This document shows, one piece after another, positions 1 to 8,588 of a stretch of 64,000 nt of DNA (positions within the stretch are counted from its first letter, which is position 1; every line of letters starts with the position of its first letter). The stretch is from Aestuariivivens sediminicola (GTDB lineage: Bacteria; Bacteroidota; Bacteroidia; Flavobacteriales; Flavobacteriaceae), in assembly GCF_022662015.1 (NCBI RefSeq), contig NZ_JAKMCM010000002.1, positions 372,001 through 436,000 of the forward strand, in the 5' to 3' direction. Under the pieces are notes generated by a model. That model saw nothing but the letters and a program-made list of their open reading frames with translations. It did no database searches and was not told the DNA's origin. Both the position numbers and the translations under genes were made by a program.

Positions 1-1051
1 GTTTGGTTAGTTCATATCCGATATTTTTTGCACGATATGCCAAGGCGGCTCTTCCGCTCCTCGCGGTTAATACAATGGCCGATTCTGTGACCCCGACTTC
101 CTTGGGATCGATAATCTCATAGGTTTCACGATTCTTAATGACGCCATCCTGGTGTATACCCGAACTGTGGGCAAAGGCATTTGCTCCAACTATAGCTTTA
201 TTGGGCTGTGTATATATACCCATACTGTCCGAAACCAACTGGCTAATACCATATAGCATTTCCGTCTGAATACCTGTATCTAAATTTAAATAGGGATGCT
301 GCTTCAAAATCATGACCACCTCTTCCAAAGCGGTGTTTCCAGCCCGTTCACCAATACCGTTGATCGTACACTCGATTTGGCGAGCACCATTTATAACACC
401 TTCAATTGAATTCGCGGTGGCCAGACCTAAGTCGTTATGGCAGTGACAGGATAAAATTGCTTTGTCAATACCCTTCACATTTTCTTTAAGGTATTTTATT
501 TTTGCCCCGTACTCATGTGGTAAACAATAACCTGTGGTGTCAGGGATATTCAATACCGTCGCCCCGGCCTTGATGACTTCTTCGCAAACACGAGCTAGAT
601 AGTCATTGTCTGTTCTACCCGCGTCTTCAGCATAAAATTCAACATCTTCCACGAAAGATTTTGCATAGCGTACTGCCTTTATTGCACGCTCAATTATGGC
701 CTCTCTGTTCGATTTGAATTTGTGGGTGATATGCGAGTCGGAGGTTCCTATACCCGTATGAATACGTGCTTTTTTAGCATGTTTTAAGGCTTCAGCAGCT
801 ACTTTTATATCATTTTCTACCGATCTAGTTAAACCGCAGACCGTAGCGTTCTTAACAATTTTGGAAATGGCTTCAACAGAATTAAAGTCGCCAGGACTTG
901 ATACCGGAAAACCAGCCTCTATAATATCCACACCTAAGTTATCCAGTTGTTCTGCAATGACTAATTTTTGTTCAGTATTTAATTTACAACCGGGAACCTG
1001 TTCGCCATCCCTTAGCGTAGTATCAAAAATTTGGACTCTATTACTAGACAT
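1..1051 (-). CDS. leuA: 2-isopropylmalate synthase, C-terminus cut by window edge
   Basis: The enzyme condenses 2-ketoisovalerate with acetyl-CoA, the first committed step of leucine synthesis. Translating the minus strand from the ATG at 1051 gives 350 codons with no stop before the window edge. The HMGL-type TIM barrel is clear: DTTLRDGEQ begins near residue 10 and the metal-binding HCHNDLG lies near residue 203, followed by [14 protein letters not shown]. The gene is truncated at its 3' end, so I cannot tell whether a C-terminal leucine-sensing domain exists. It is transcribed away from the next gene. A homocitrate or citramalate synthase is a weaker alternative. Confidence 0.93.
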   Translation of the reverse strand, partial: MSSNRVQIFDTTLRDGEQVPGCKLNTEQKLVIAEQLDNLGVDIIEAGFPVSSPGDFNSVEAISKIVKNATVCGLTRSVENDIKVAAEALKHAKKARIHTGIGTSDSHITHKFKSNREAIIERAIKAVRYAKSFVEDVEFYAEDAGRTDNDYLARVCEEVIKAGATVLNIPDTTGYCLPHEYGAKIKYLKENVKGIDKAILSCHCHNDLGLATANSIEGVINGARQIECTINGIGERAGNTALEEVVMILKQHPYLNLDTGIQTEMLYGISQLVSDSMGIYTQPNKAIVGANAFAHSSGIHQDGVIKNRETYEIIDPKEVGVTESAIVLTARSGRAALAYRAKNIGYELTK

Positions 1052-1164
1052 TTATTCAAATATATTTTCTTATTGTATTACGAATGTATATTTTGGTTTC
1101 GTAAAAACAGAATTAATCGTATGTTTATTACGATGTTTAAATCCATAATACTTTACTTAAGTAA

Positions 1165-1194
1165 TTGTAAATCAAATAAATGGTATTGATTTTG
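1165..1194 (+). promoter_or_regulatory. Candidate Bacteroidota promoter for the 1200 gene
   Basis: TTG at 1165-1167, 19 nt, then TGATTTTG at 1187-1194, one mismatch from the TAnnTTTG consensus. The box ends only 5 nt before the ATG, so the transcript would be almost leaderless. Inferred from motif and spacing only. Confidence 0.35.
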
Positions 1195-1199
1195 TAACT

Positions 1200-2750
1200 A
1201 TGACAAGAGAGCAAAAAGATAATTTGTTTGTACTGGTTAAGTCCTTATCGAAGTCCGAAAAAAGACAATTCAAGCTTTATGTAGGTAGACTGGGCGTTAA
1301 CGAGGATTCAAAGTTCTTAACCCTATTCAATATAATGGATAAACTTTCAGTTTATGACGAGACCGCTATATTGAAAAAAGGGATTGTTAAAAAGCAGCAA
1401 TTATCGAATTTAAAAGCCCATCTCTACAAACAGATATTGATTAGCTTAAGGCTAAATCCATCACATCAGAATATTCGAATTCAGATTCGTGAACAACTCG
1501 ATTTTGCTACTATTCTTTATCATAAGGGCTTGTACAAGCAAAGTCTTAAAATTTTGGATAAGGCCAAAAATTTAGCTATCGCCAATGAAGAGAAGAATGT
1601 AGCCTATGAAATTGTTGAGCTCGAAAAGGTTATTGAATCTCAATATATTACAAGAAGTATAAGTAATCGCGCCGACGAACTCACTATTCAGGCCAAGGAA
1701 CTGAGCCTGCAGAACGTGCTGGCCAGTAAATTATCGAATCTTTCCTTACAACTCTACGGTTTGTTTCTTAAAACGGGCTATGTAAAGAATGATACAGAAC
1801 ATCAGATAATTACCAAATACTTTAATAACCGGCTTCCGAAATACGATATCAATAAATTGGGTTTTCGCGAAAAATTGTGGTTGTATAAATCGTACCTCTG
1901 GTACAGTTTTTTAACTGTCGATTTTCTGTCATGCTATAAATACGCTTCCAAATGGGTTGATCTCTTCTATGAGAATCAGGATATGATTGTACTAAATCCA
2001 GTTTTTTTCCTCAGAGGTAACCATTATTTATTGGAAGCCCTGTTTTATCTGAGGCAATATGAAAAATTTAAAAGTACCTTAACCCGATTAGAAGAAGTTA
2101 CAAAAGAAAAATGGTTTCCCTTAGATGACAATAATGAAAGCTTAGCGTTTTTATACGTTTACAATAACAAATTTAATTTGCATTTTATTGAAGGTAGTTT
2201 TAAGGAAGGTCTGCCCCTTATTGACGAACTTCTAAAGCAGCTCAAGAATTACAACGATAGAATAGACGAGCACCATATAATGGTATTTTATTATAAAATC
2301 GCCAGTATGTATTTTGGTGCGGGAGACACCAAAAAATGCATTGTATTCCTGGACAAAATAATTAGCAATAAGTCACTGCAAATGCGCGAAGACTTATTGT
2401 GCTTTTCGAGGATATTGAATTTGGTGGCACATTACGAAGCGGGGTTGGACTACAATCTGGATGTACTCATAAAGAGTACCTATAAGTTTTTAATTAAGAT
2501 GGAAGACTTATACGAGGTCCAAAAGGAGATTATTAGATTCTTAAGAGGTTTAGGAGATATATACCCACATGAGGTCAAAGGTGCATTCATTGCTTTACAT
2601 AAAAAGTTAAAGACTTTTGAAAACGATCCCTATCAAAAAAGGCCGTTTTTATATTTAGATATTATCTCATGGTTGGAGTCGAAAATTGACAATCAGCCGA
2701 TAGCTCAAGTGATAAGGAATAAATTTTTGAAAACTCAGGAAATGAAATAA
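1200..2750 (+). CDS. Conserved flavobacterial hypothetical protein, helical repeat type
   Basis: A 516-residue protein of unknown function. It has no signal peptide or membrane segment. It opens with a basic SLSKSEKRQFKLYV block that I recognise from flavobacterial hypotheticals. The rest is a run of amphipathic helices with TPR-like spacing (for example LYHKGLYKQSLKILDKAKNLA near residues 107-127 and MYFGAGDTKKCIVFLDKII near 365-385), which suggests a superhelical protein-binding scaffold. It is divergent from leuA. The ATG at 1200 is chosen because the conserved N-terminal block starts right there. I do not assign a function. Confidence 0.85.
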   Translation: MTREQKDNLFVLVKSLSKSEKRQFKLYVGRLGVNEDSKFLTLFNIMDKLSVYDETAILKKGIVKKQQLSNLKAHLYKQILISLRLNPSHQNIRIQIREQLDFATILYHKGLYKQSLKILDKAKNLAIANEEKNVAYEIVELEKVIESQYITRSISNRADELTIQAKELSLQNVLASKLSNLSLQLYGLFLKTGYVKNDTEHQIITKYFNNRLPKYDINKLGFREKLWLYKSYLWYSFLTVDFLSCYKYASKWVDLFYENQDMIVLNPVFFLRGNHYLLEALFYLRQYEKFKSTLTRLEEVTKEKWFPLDDNNESLAFLYVYNNKFNLHFIEGSFKEGLPLIDELLKQLKNYNDRIDEHHIMVFYYKIASMYFGAGDTKKCIVFLDKIISNKSLQMREDLLCFSRILNLVAHYEAGLDYNLDVLIKSTYKFLIKMEDLYEVQKEIIRFLRGLGDIYPHEVKGAFIALHKKLKTFENDPYQKRPFLYLDIISWLESKIDNQPIAQVIRNKFLKTQEMK

Positions 2751-2775
2751 AATTTTCGAATTTTTCAATAAAATA

Positions 2776-2808
2776 TTTGGATATTAAATTTTTCTAACCG
2801 AATATTTG
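2776..2808 (+). promoter_or_regulatory. Promoter of the metX-thrA fusion leader
   Basis: TTTG at 2776-2779, 21 nt, then AATATTTG at 2801-2808, one mismatch from TAnnTTTG. This places a start near 2815, just upstream of the SAM-I aptamer. Assignment is by motif. Confidence 0.5.
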
Positions 2809-2838
2809 CAGAGACAACGATCACAATACTTATTGAAA

Positions 2839-2962
2839 TGTTATCAAGAAAGGTGGAGGGATTAGACCCTTTGAAACCTTAGCAACCCTCTAATCTATCT
2901 AGAGAAGGTGCTAAATTCTACCCTGTTCTGAAGGTGTTTCAGAATGTAATGGATAGATAACA
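2839..2962 (+). promoter_or_regulatory. SAM-I (S-box) riboswitch upstream of the metX-thrA fusion
   Basis: The S-box core is readable: TTATCAAGAAAGGTGGAGGG, TTAGACCC, TTGAAACCTTAGCAACCC, then GAAGGTGCTAAATTC. The P1 helix is formed by TGTTATC at 2839-2845 and GATAACA at 2956-2962. SAM binding to this family normally shuts off methionine genes. Downstream lies an AT-rich hairpin (2965-2973 with 2977-2985, followed by T residues) and an exact 10-base complement of the 3' P1 strand at 3003-3012. These form a plausible expression platform. Confidence 0.92.
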
Positions 2963-3067
2963 GTAAAATTACACACTGTAATTTTTGCGATTCTTTTTAA
3001 CATGTTATCTATAAGTACACCTAAGTTAGGGTGATGGACTTGTTTACAGTGTTAATGAGAATAAAAA

Positions 3068-6000
3068 TTGGTGAAAGCACAACTGAAGCATATCATTATA
3101 AAAGACTTTACGACCCACGGTAAAGCGTTAATTCCTGAGATTAAGTTAAGTTATCAATTATTTGGTCAGAAACTGGGAACAGCACCAGTTGTTCTGGTAA
3201 ATCACGCCTTGACTGGAAACAGCAATGTGGCGGGTAAAGATGGATGGTGGCAGGATTTAATTGGAGTCAATAAGGTAATCGATACCAAGCTGTATACCAT
3301 TTTAGCATTCAATATTCCCGGGAATGGCTATGATGGGTTTATTATCGATAATTATAAGGATTTTGTAGCGCGTGATGTAGCCAATTTGTTTTTAATTGGT
3401 TTAGACCGCCTTCATACGGGTAAACTTTTTGCCATCATAGGTGGCTCGTTGGGTGGTGGAATAGCATGGGAAATGGCCGTTTTAAAGCCTGATGTCACTG
3501 AACATTTGATACCCGTAGCAACCGATTGGAAATCTACCGATTGGTTGATCGCTAATTGCCAGATTCAGGAACAGTTTCTTTTAAACTCGAAAAATCCGGT
3601 GCATGATGCGCGCATGCATGCCATGTTGTGTTACAGGACACCTGAGTCTTTCAAGGCGCGTTTCCAGCGTTCTAAAAATGAAGACCTTGAGATTTTTAAT
3701 GTGGAAAGTTGGTTGTTGCATCACGGTAAAAAATTACAGGAGCGGTTTCAGCTTTCGGCTTATAAACTAATGAATCAATTATTAAAAACAATTGATGTCA
3801 CCAAAGATCGGAACCCCGATTTTAATGTCCTGGAGCGTATTGAAGCAAATATACATATTGTAGGTGTCGATTCGGATTTGTTTTTTACAGCTGAAGAAAA
3901 CAGACAAACCCATAAGCAATTGGCGGTTACGCATGCCAATGTTACGTATAACGAAATTCACTCATTACACGGGCATGATGCATTTCTCATGGAATATGAA
4001 CAGCTCGAAAAAATTATAGAAGGTATTTTCGTGCCTCACTCTAAAAAGAAAAGAATGAAAGTATTGAAATTTGGAGGTAAATCATTAGCAAATGGAAAAG
4101 GTCTGGAAAAGGTGGTTTCCATTATCGAAAATAAAGTCAATCAGGGCGAACGTATAACGGTGGTGGTTTCAGCCCGCGGTAATACTACGGATGAATTGGA
4201 ACGCATTTTAGATGAAGCCTTAAGAGGAGAGGATTATAAAAATTCGCTCGACACCTTCAAGGATTATCAAATAGAGCCTTTAAAGGGGATCGATTATGCT
4301 CTGGAATTTTCCATTTTAAACAAATTGTTTGAAGGCGTGAGTCTGCTGAGGGACTACAGTAAGAAAACCAAGGATGAAATCCTGGCACAAGGGGAACTAT
4401 TATCGGTTAAAATGGTTTCTGCTTTATTGAATGAACGCGGTATAAAAGCCATAGCAACAGACTCCCGTGAACTTATTAAAACAGACAATGTATTTGGGAA
4501 TGCCCAGCCCATTTCCCAGCCGTCAAAAGAAAATATCAAGCAGTACTTTAAGAAAAATAATGGAGACACCGTGCATATTGTTACCGGATTCATAGCCTCC
4601 AATCTAAAGAATGAAACAACCACCCTGGGGCGAAACGGGAGTAATTATACTGCAGCACTTTTAGCCAATTATTTAGATGCTGAGGAATTACAAAACTACA
4701 CCCATGTAAATGGCATTTATACGGCGAATCCTGATTTAGTTGAAGATGCCAAAAAAATAAAGGAATTATCCTTTAGTGAGGCCAATGAGTTGGCCAATTT
4801 TGGAGCACATGTGTTGCATGCCAAAACCATTATCCCTCTGGTGGAGAAGAACATCAACTTAAGGATATTGAACACATTTAATGCCGATGATGAAGGCACT
4901 TTGATAACGGCAAAGCCGAGTTCCAAAGAAGTCACTTCTCTATCCGTTTTAGATAATGTAGCCCTCTTAAATCTTGAGGGACGCGGACTGTTAGGGAAAA
5001 GTGGTGTTGATGCTCGAATATTTGGTGCTCTGGCGAATAAAGATATCAGCGTGAGTATCATTTCTCAGGGCTCTTCAGAAAGAGGAATAGGATTTATAAT
5101 CGATGCCGATAAAGCAACCCAGGCTGTGGTTGCATTAGAACGTGAATTTGAAAAAGATTTTTATTCCCAGGATGTCAACAAAATTGATGTGGTTGATGAT
5201 GTGTCAGTTATTTCGATAGTGGGTATAGAATTGAGTTCCTTTCATAAGCCATTCAACGCGCTCATCAAGAATCAGATCACACCGTTGCTGTTTAACAATA
5301 CCGTTACGGGTAGGAATGTGAGTTTGGTGGTTAAGAAAGACCAGTTGCATAAGGCATTGAATGTAATTCACGGTGAAATATTTGGTGTTTCTAAAAAAAT
5401 AAATATCGCTATTTTCGGTCATGGAGGCGTCGGTGGTGCTTTAATCAATCAGATTTTGAAATCAAAAGATGAGATTGAAAAACGCAAGGGAATCAATTTA
5501 AATGTTTTTGCGATCGCAAATTCCAGAAAGTTGTTACTCCATAAGAAAGGTGTTGGAACCGATTGGCGAGACCATATTGAAAGTTCGCCCTTAAAAAGTA
5601 ATATTGACGAGGTCATTGCCTTCGCCGAAACACATCATCTGGAAAACCTGATTGCGGTAGATAATACCTCGAGTGAAGAATTTCATAAAAACTATGTCCC
5701 ACTTGTCGATGCGGGATTCGATCTGGTGTCGTCGAATAAAATTGCGAATACCATATCTTACAATTACTATAAAGACCTAAGGGTCCATCTAAAGGATCAT
5801 AATAAGCAGTATTTGTATGAAACAACAGTTGGTGCAGGGCTGCCATTGATAGATACAATCAAGCTTCTGCACGAATCCGGTGAAAACATAACAAGAATTC
5901 GGGGGGTATTTTCAGGGACCTTGAGTTATTTATTTAATAATTTCTCAGTGCAGGACAGGCCATTTAGCGCGATAGTGCGAGAGACCATAGATAAGGGATT

Positions 6001-6472
6001 CACAGAACCGGACCCGAGGGAGGACTTTTCCGGAAACGACGTCGCCAGAAAACTGTTAATCTTGGCAAGAGAGTTGGATTTGCAGAACGAGTTTAGTGAT
6101 GTTTCTGTTCAGAACTTAATTCCTGATGCTTACCAGGGCATTTCCGTTGAAGCATTTTTATCCCAACTCGATGAATTGAACGAGGAATTTCAAAAAATTA
6201 AAGCGCATCAACAACCAAATCACGTGTTGCGTTACGTCGGAGATTTATCGGGCGATTTATCTCAGGACAAGGGGAATTTAGAAGTGAAATTGATATCGGT
6301 TCCCGGGGAGAGTACTTTGGGGCATGTCAAAGGCAGCGATGCGATATTTGAAATATTTACCGAGAGCTATGGCGCACAGCCTATTGTTATTCAAGGTGCC
6401 GGTGCAGGTTCCGAAGTTACTGCAAGAGGGGTATTCGGTGACATCTTAAGGTTGTCCAAACATATAAATTAA
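3068..6472 (+). CDS. thrA: Trifunctional homoserine O-acetyltransferase / aspartokinase / homoserine dehydrogenase fusion
   Basis: One 1134-residue frame carries three enzymes of the aspartate-to-methionine branch. Residues 1-325 are a MetX-like alpha/beta hydrolase: nucleophile Ser127 in GGSLGG, Asp270 in VDSD, and His303 in HGHDAFL. Residue 330 begins an aspartokinase (MKVLKFGGKSLANG) with ACT-like regions to about 770. Residues from about 776 are homoserine dehydrogenase, with Rossmann motif FGHGGVGG and the GVFSGTLSYLFN block. An in-frame TAA at 3062 means the start must be TTG 3068 or GTG 3071; no nearby ATG exists. It lies behind a SAM-I riboswitch and 50 nt before metZ, so this aspartokinase is probably methionine-responsive. 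MetX acyl specificity (acetyl versus succinyl) is inferred. Confidence 0.92.
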   Translation: MVKAQLKHIIIKDFTTHGKALIPEIKLSYQLFGQKLGTAPVVLVNHALTGNSNVAGKDGWWQDLIGVNKVIDTKLYTILAFNIPGNGYDGFIIDNYKDFVARDVANLFLIGLDRLHTGKLFAIIGGSLGGGIAWEMAVLKPDVTEHLIPVATDWKSTDWLIANCQIQEQFLLNSKNPVHDARMHAMLCYRTPESFKARFQRSKNEDLEIFNVESWLLHHGKKLQERFQLSAYKLMNQLLKTIDVTKDRNPDFNVLERIEANIHIVGVDSDLFFTAEENRQTHKQLAVTHANVTYNEIHSLHGHDAFLMEYEQLEKIIEGIFVPHSKKKRMKVLKFGGKSLANGKGLEKVVSIIENKVNQGERITVVVSARGNTTDELERILDEALRGEDYKNSLDTFKDYQIEPLKGIDYALEFSILNKLFEGVSLLRDYSKKTKDEILAQGELLSVKMVSALLNERGIKAIATDSRELIKTDNVFGNAQPISQPSKENIKQYFKKNNGDTVHIVTGFIASNLKNETTTLGRNGSNYTAALLANYLDAEELQNYTHVNGIYTANPDLVEDAKKIKELSFSEANELANFGAHVLHAKTIIPLVEKNINLRILNTFNADDEGTLITAKPSSKEVTSLSVLDNVALLNLEGRGLLGKSGVDARIFGALANKDISVSIISQGSSERGIGFIIDADKATQAVVALEREFEKDFYSQDVNKIDVVDDVSVISIVGIELSSFHKPFNALIKNQITPLLFNNTVTGRNVSLVVKKDQLHKALNVIHGEIFGVSKKINIAIFGHGGVGGALINQILKSKDEIEKRKGINLNVFAIANSRKLLLHKKGVGTDWRDHIESSPLKSNIDEVIAFAETHHLENLIAVDNTSSEEFHKNYVPLVDAGFDLVSSNKIANTISYNYYKDLRVHLKDHNKQYLYETTVGAGLPLIDTIKLLHESGENITRIRGVFSGTLSYLFNNFSVQDRPFSAIVRETIDKGFTEPDPREDFSGNDVARKLLILARELDLQNEFSDVSVQNLIPDAYQGISVEAFLSQLDELNEEFQKIKAHQQPNHVLRYVGDLSGDLSQDKGNLEVKLISVPGESTLGHVKGSDAIFEIFTESYGAQPIVIQGAGAGSEVTARGVFGDILRLSKHIN

Positions 6473-6522
6473 ACTGTAAAGGTCGGGTGAACTAGGGCCT
6501 GGACCAAATTAAATAGGATGAG

Positions 6523-7695
6523 ATGAGCAAAGGAAAGAAACATATTGAGACGGAAGCTATTCGTAGCCAATTGGATCGTACCCAATTTTTAGAACATTCC
6601 AGTCCACTGTATTTAACATCAAGTTTTGTATTCGAGGATGCTGAGGATATGAGGGCGTCGTTTACGGAAGAAAAGGAGCGTAATATTTACAGCCGTTTTA
6701 CCAATCCGAATACTTCTGAATTGGTTGAAAAGGTATGCCTCATGGAGGGTGCCGAAAGCGGATATGCCTTTGCAACGGGAATGGCCGCAATTTATTCGAC
6801 ATTTGCAGCGCTGTTGGAGAGCGGAGACCATATTGTCTCTGCCCGGTCGGTATTTGGATCAACCCATACGTTATTTACCAAGTATTTTCCCAAGTGGCAG
6901 ATTGATACGACCTATTTTGATGTCACCAAACCCGAAACGATTGCATCCTGTATTAATCCTAAAACAAAGATTCTTTATGCTGAATCTCCGACCAATCCGG
7001 CAGTAGATATTATAGATTTAGATCTTTTGGGCGCCATTGCCAAAGCACACAACCTGATCTTAATAATAGATAATTGTTTTGCCACACCCTATGTTCAGCA
7101 ACCTATGAAACACGGGGCCCATTTGGTGATTCATAGTGCTACAAAACTCATGGATGGTCAGGGACGCGTTTTGGGTGGGCTCACCGTGGGTAATGCCGAT
7201 TTGATTCGAGAAATCTATTTATTTGCCAGAAACACTGGACCTGCCTTGTCTCCATTTAATGCATGGCTATTATCAAAGAGTTTGGAAACCCTGCCTGTTC
7301 GGGTAGACAGGCATTGTGAAAATGCGTTAAAAGTAGCTGAATTTTTGGAAAATCATGCAAAGGTGAATTGGGTAAAGTATCCATTTTTAAAGTCGCATCC
7401 GCAGTATGATGTGGCCAAAAGGCAAATGAAATTAGGCGGAAATATCGTTGCTTTTGAACTTAAGGGAGGAGTGGCGGCCGGTCGACAGTTCCTGGATGGC
7501 ATAAAAATGTGTTCCTTGTCGGCTAACTTGGGCGATACGCGCACCATTGTGACGCATCCTGCAAGTACAACCCATAGTAAGCTCTCGGAAGCTGATCGTT
7601 TGGAAGTAAGCATTACTGATGGTCTGGTTAGAATATCGGTTGGTTTGGAGCATATTGACGATATCATTGCAGATTTGGAACAAGCATTAAATTAA
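6523..7695 (+). CDS. metZ: O-acyl-homoserine sulfhydrylase, PLP-dependent
   Basis: A cystathionine-gamma-synthase family enzyme of 390 residues that joins sulfide to O-acetyl- or O-succinylhomoserine to give homocysteine. The PLP lysine is Lys208 in HSATKLMDGQGRVLGG. The substrate-phosphate loop YSRFTNPNT and the motif ATGMAAI are present. It follows the MetX-AK-HSD fusion by 50 nt, so the operon runs from aspartyl phosphate formation to homocysteine. The N-terminus matches the MetZ subgroup more than cystathionine gamma-synthase. Direct sulfhydrylation also fits the sulfide supply made by the genes downstream. Confidence 0.9.
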   Translation: MSKGKKHIETEAIRSQLDRTQFLEHSSPLYLTSSFVFEDAEDMRASFTEEKERNIYSRFTNPNTSELVEKVCLMEGAESGYAFATGMAAIYSTFAALLESGDHIVSARSVFGSTHTLFTKYFPKWQIDTTYFDVTKPETIASCINPKTKILYAESPTNPAVDIIDLDLLGAIAKAHNLILIIDNCFATPYVQQPMKHGAHLVIHSATKLMDGQGRVLGGLTVGNADLIREIYLFARNTGPALSPFNAWLLSKSLETLPVRVDRHCENALKVAEFLENHAKVNWVKYPFLKSHPQYDVAKRQMKLGGNIVAFELKGGVAAGRQFLDGIKMCSLSANLGDTRTIVTHPASTTHSKLSEADRLEVSITDGLVRISVGLEHIDDIIADLEQALN

Positions 7696-7708
7696 TTATA
7701 TTAGCATA

Positions 7709-8131
7709 ATGCTATCCAAAAAAACGAAATATGGTTTAAAGGCGCTCACCTATATCGCCCGACATAAGGGCGATACTCCTGTTCAGGTAGGGGAGATAGC
7801 CAAAAGCGAGCAGATACCGCAAAAGTTCTTGGAGAGTATTTTATTAACCCTGAGAAAAGCTGGAATTTTAGGTTCTAAAAAAGGAAAGCATGGGGGTTAC
7901 TATCTTCGTAAGACCCCTTCAGATATTAAAATGACCGAGGTTATGCGTGTGCTTGAAGGCCCTATCGCAATGGTACCCTGTGTAAGCCTGAATTTTTATG
8001 AAAAGTGCGATGACTGTCCCGACGAGAACTTATGTAGCGTGCATCGACTCATGGTCCAGGTTCGGGATAACACACTTTATGTGCTGAGAAGCACCACTTT
8101 GGAGGACCTTTCAGGTAAAAAGTACGTGTAG
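7709..8131 (+). CDS. Rrf2-family transcriptional regulator
   Basis: A 140-residue winged-helix regulator of the IscR/CymR/RirA class. Residues 1-65 form the HTH (EIAKSEQIPQKFLESILLTLRKAG), followed by the family signature KGKHGGYYL. The C-terminal part has four cysteines (91, 100, 103, 109), more than the three of IscR, which suggests an iron-sulfur cluster or thiol sensor. It sits 13 nt after metZ and directly before the sulfate assimilation genes. By analogy with CymR of Bacillus I infer that it regulates the cys genes. Paired CCTA...ATAGG palindromes around the next promoter are candidate operators. Confidence 0.9.
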   Translation: MLSKKTKYGLKALTYIARHKGDTPVQVGEIAKSEQIPQKFLESILLTLRKAGILGSKKGKHGGYYLRKTPSDIKMTEVMRVLEGPIAMVPCVSLNFYEKCDDCPDENLCSVHRLMVQVRDNTLYVLRSTTLEDLSGKKYV

Positions 8132-8196
8132 AATCCTCAAAATTTGGTTACAATTACTTCACTTTTTGCATTTAACCTGTAAAAATGTACCATTTT

Positions 8197-8215
8197 CCTA
8201 AAAAATCACGATAGG
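8197..8215 (+). promoter_or_regulatory. Candidate operator 1, CCTA...ATAGG palindrome
   Basis: CCTA at 8197-8200 and ATAGG at 8211-8215 enclose AAAAATCACG. The site lies directly upstream of the -33 box of the cys promoter and shares CCTA, ATC and GATAGG with a second site at 8252-8270. It may be an Rrf2-regulator site. The arm spacing differs by 2 nt between the two copies, which weakens the case. Confidence 0.35.
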
Positions 8216-8217
8216 GG

Positions 8218-8247
8218 TTTGTAGTCTCACAAAAAGTATTACTTTTG
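8218..8247 (+). promoter_or_regulatory. Promoter of the DUF2061-cysH-cysD-cysN operon
   Basis: TTTG at 8218-8221, 18 nt, then a perfect TAnnTTTG box (TACTTTTG) at 8240-8247. This is one of the two best matches to the Bacteroidota sigma-A consensus in the window. Confidence 0.65.
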
Positions 8248-8251
8248 TAAT

Positions 8252-8270
8252 TCCTATTAAATCGATAGGA
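8252..8270 (+). promoter_or_regulatory. Candidate operator 2, TCCTAT-N7-ATAGGA palindrome
   Basis: A perfect 6-bp inverted repeat with a 7-nt spacer (TAAATCG), placed at the expected transcription start just after the -7 box. A repressor bound here would block the cys operon. The neighbouring Rrf2 gene is the obvious candidate protein. Inferred from symmetry, position and similarity to the 8197-8215 site. Confidence 0.45.
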
Positions 8271-8291
8271 TTAATAATAAAAATAATCAAC

Positions 8292-8588
8292 ATGTTTATT
8301 GATGCCATATTAAACAGAACAAACAAGGAGGTTAAAGTTATTAATATCAATCATCCTGCAGAAGAAAACGCGACCCATCATGACGGCACATCAGAAAAGG
8401 TAAAGCGCAGTTTAGCTAAGACGATAAGCTGGAGGGTTATAGGCACTCTGGATACCTTAATATTATCGTGGATTATTGTTGGAGAAGTTTCAACCGCCGC
8501 GGCCATTGCTTCTGTTGAGTTTGTTTCGAAAATGATATTGTATTTCTTTCATGAGCGTGCTTGGAATACTATAAAATGGGGAAAATAA
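8292..8588 (+). CDS. DUF2061 membrane protein of the sulfur assimilation operon
   Basis: A small protein of 98 residues. The C-terminal 60 residues form a DUF2061 domain: KRSLAKTISWRVIGTLDT, a hydrophobic stretch with ILSWIIVG, then SVEFVSKMILYFFHERAWNTIKWG, giving two likely membrane helices. Its stop codon overlaps the cysH ATG by one base (TAATG), so the two are translationally coupled. The family has no established biochemical role that I know of. Its fixed place ahead of PAPS reductase suggests a membrane role in sulfate uptake or reduction. That is inference from neighbours only. Confidence 0.88.
   Translation: MFIDAILNRTNKEVKVININHPAEENATHHDGTSEKVKRSLAKTISWRVIGTLDTLILSWIIVGEVSTAAAIASVEFVSKMILYFFHERAWNTIKWGK

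Noticed and set aside
1078-1146. A 22-codon minus-strand frame before leuA with about ten Leu/Ile/Val residues, suggestive of a branched-chain leader peptide
   Set aside because: Only 27 nt separate its stop from the leuA ATG and there is no terminator hairpin, so attenuation of the usual kind is not possible. AT-rich DNA gives such residues by chance.
861-1148. Plus-strand open frame of 95 codons
   Set aside because: It is antisense to leuA, whose protein motifs are clear, and its translation has no family resemblance.
4354-5858. Several long antisense frames inside the metX-thrA fusion
   Set aside because: They are shadows of a strongly conserved coding sequence and match nothing.
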